Source: Leptospiraceae bacterium (lineage in GTDB: Bacteria > Spirochaetota > Leptospiria > Leptospirales > Leptospiraceae). Taken from it: DNA of 5,429 nt. The notes beneath the pieces were generated by a model that saw nothing but the letters and a program-made list of their open reading frames with translations, made no database searches and was not told the origin of the DNA. Positions 5,299 to 5,429 of the stretch are shown piece by piece; position 1 is the stretch's first letter; every line of letters begins with the position of its first letter. The DNA lies in NCBI GenBank assembly GCA_027485405.1, contig JAIXRB010000045.1, positions 1-5,429 on the forward strand. The letters run 5' to 3'. Both the position numbers and the translations under genes were made by a program.

Positions 5299-5429
5299 TT
5301 GAGTCCAATTCGAAAAAAAAAGTTGGAGGCTGAAATCCTCCGATCCCTTTCCAATTTGATTTTGCAAGGGGAGGTCAAAGACCCAAGAGTCTTTCTTCCC
5401 TCCATCCACAGAGTTGAAATAACGGAAGA
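5299..5429 (+). CDS. rbfA: Ribosome-binding factor A RbfA (5' part only)
   Basis: RbfA binds the 30S subunit and helps mature the 5' end of 16S rRNA; in E. coli it is a cold-shock protein. Only 43 full codons lie in the window before the right edge. The reading begins SPIRKKKLEAEILRSLSNLI and continues with QGEVKDPRVFLPSIHRVEITE. It fits the RbfA start: a basic N-terminus of the R-x-x-(K/R)-(L/V)-x-x-x-(I/L) type, a helix, then a 'V-K-D-P-R-V' segment leading into the first beta strand of the KH-like fold. The start must be TTG 5299: the frame closes at TGA 5281-5283 and holds no ATG, GTG or other TTG between. A run of nine A (5313-5321) covers codons 5-8. Its position directly after infB is the standard order. 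Confidence 0.93.
   Translation, partial: MSPIRKKKLEAEILRSLSNLILQGEVKDPRVFLPSIHRVEITE

Noticed and set aside
5325..5341. Rho-independent terminator between infB and rbfA
   Set aside because: The stem lies inside rbfA, has only 5-7 pairs and is not followed by a T run; it is unlikely to terminate transcription.

Overview
The window is a chromosomal housekeeping region of a spirochaete, almost certainly a Leptospira species. The plus-strand order rimP, nusA, infB, rbfA is the widely conserved ribosome-maturation / transcription-elongation / translation-initiation cluster. The Leptospira assignment rests on three things: the IF2 N-terminus has a KKKLVIKKK-type basic start followed by a Gly/Pro/Arg-rich tract; the RimP and RbfA sequences resemble the leptospiral proteins as I remember them; and a lipoprotein with a spirochaete-style lipobox lies alongside. 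Base composition, from hand counts of a few lines, is in the mid to high 40s % GC. That is above my recollection for L. interrogans or L. biflexa, so I do not name a species. Several similarities to the saprophytic L. biflexa proteins are from memory and unverified.

Layout. Positions 1-630 (minus strand) hold the first 210 codons of a lipoprotein gene that continues past the left edge. Positions 631-750 are a short divergent intergenic region that should carry promoters for both directions. Positions 751-1236 are rimP, probably starting at a TTG. nusA (1239-2624) follows after 2 bases and infB (2628-5276) after 3 more. A 22-base spacer with a small hairpin leads to rbfA, which starts at a TTG (5299) and runs off the right edge after 43 full codons.

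The plus-strand genes form one tightly packed operon. RimP assists 30S assembly, NusA modulates RNA polymerase pausing, termination and antitermination, IF2 delivers initiator tRNA and promotes subunit joining, and RbfA matures the 16S 5' end. The spacings suggest translational coupling, especially into nusA, which lacks a well-placed ribosome binding site.

I found no mobile element, CRISPR array, RNA gene, terminator or defence-like system, and no evidence of an undescribed system. The most interesting details are small: peptide motifs in the IF2 N-terminus repeated with synonymously diverged codons, a non-canonical GMNG loop in the second KH domain of NusA, a shared GAGCGAGG-TTG initiation arrangement at rimP and rbfA, and a hairpin that could mask the rbfA ribosome binding site.
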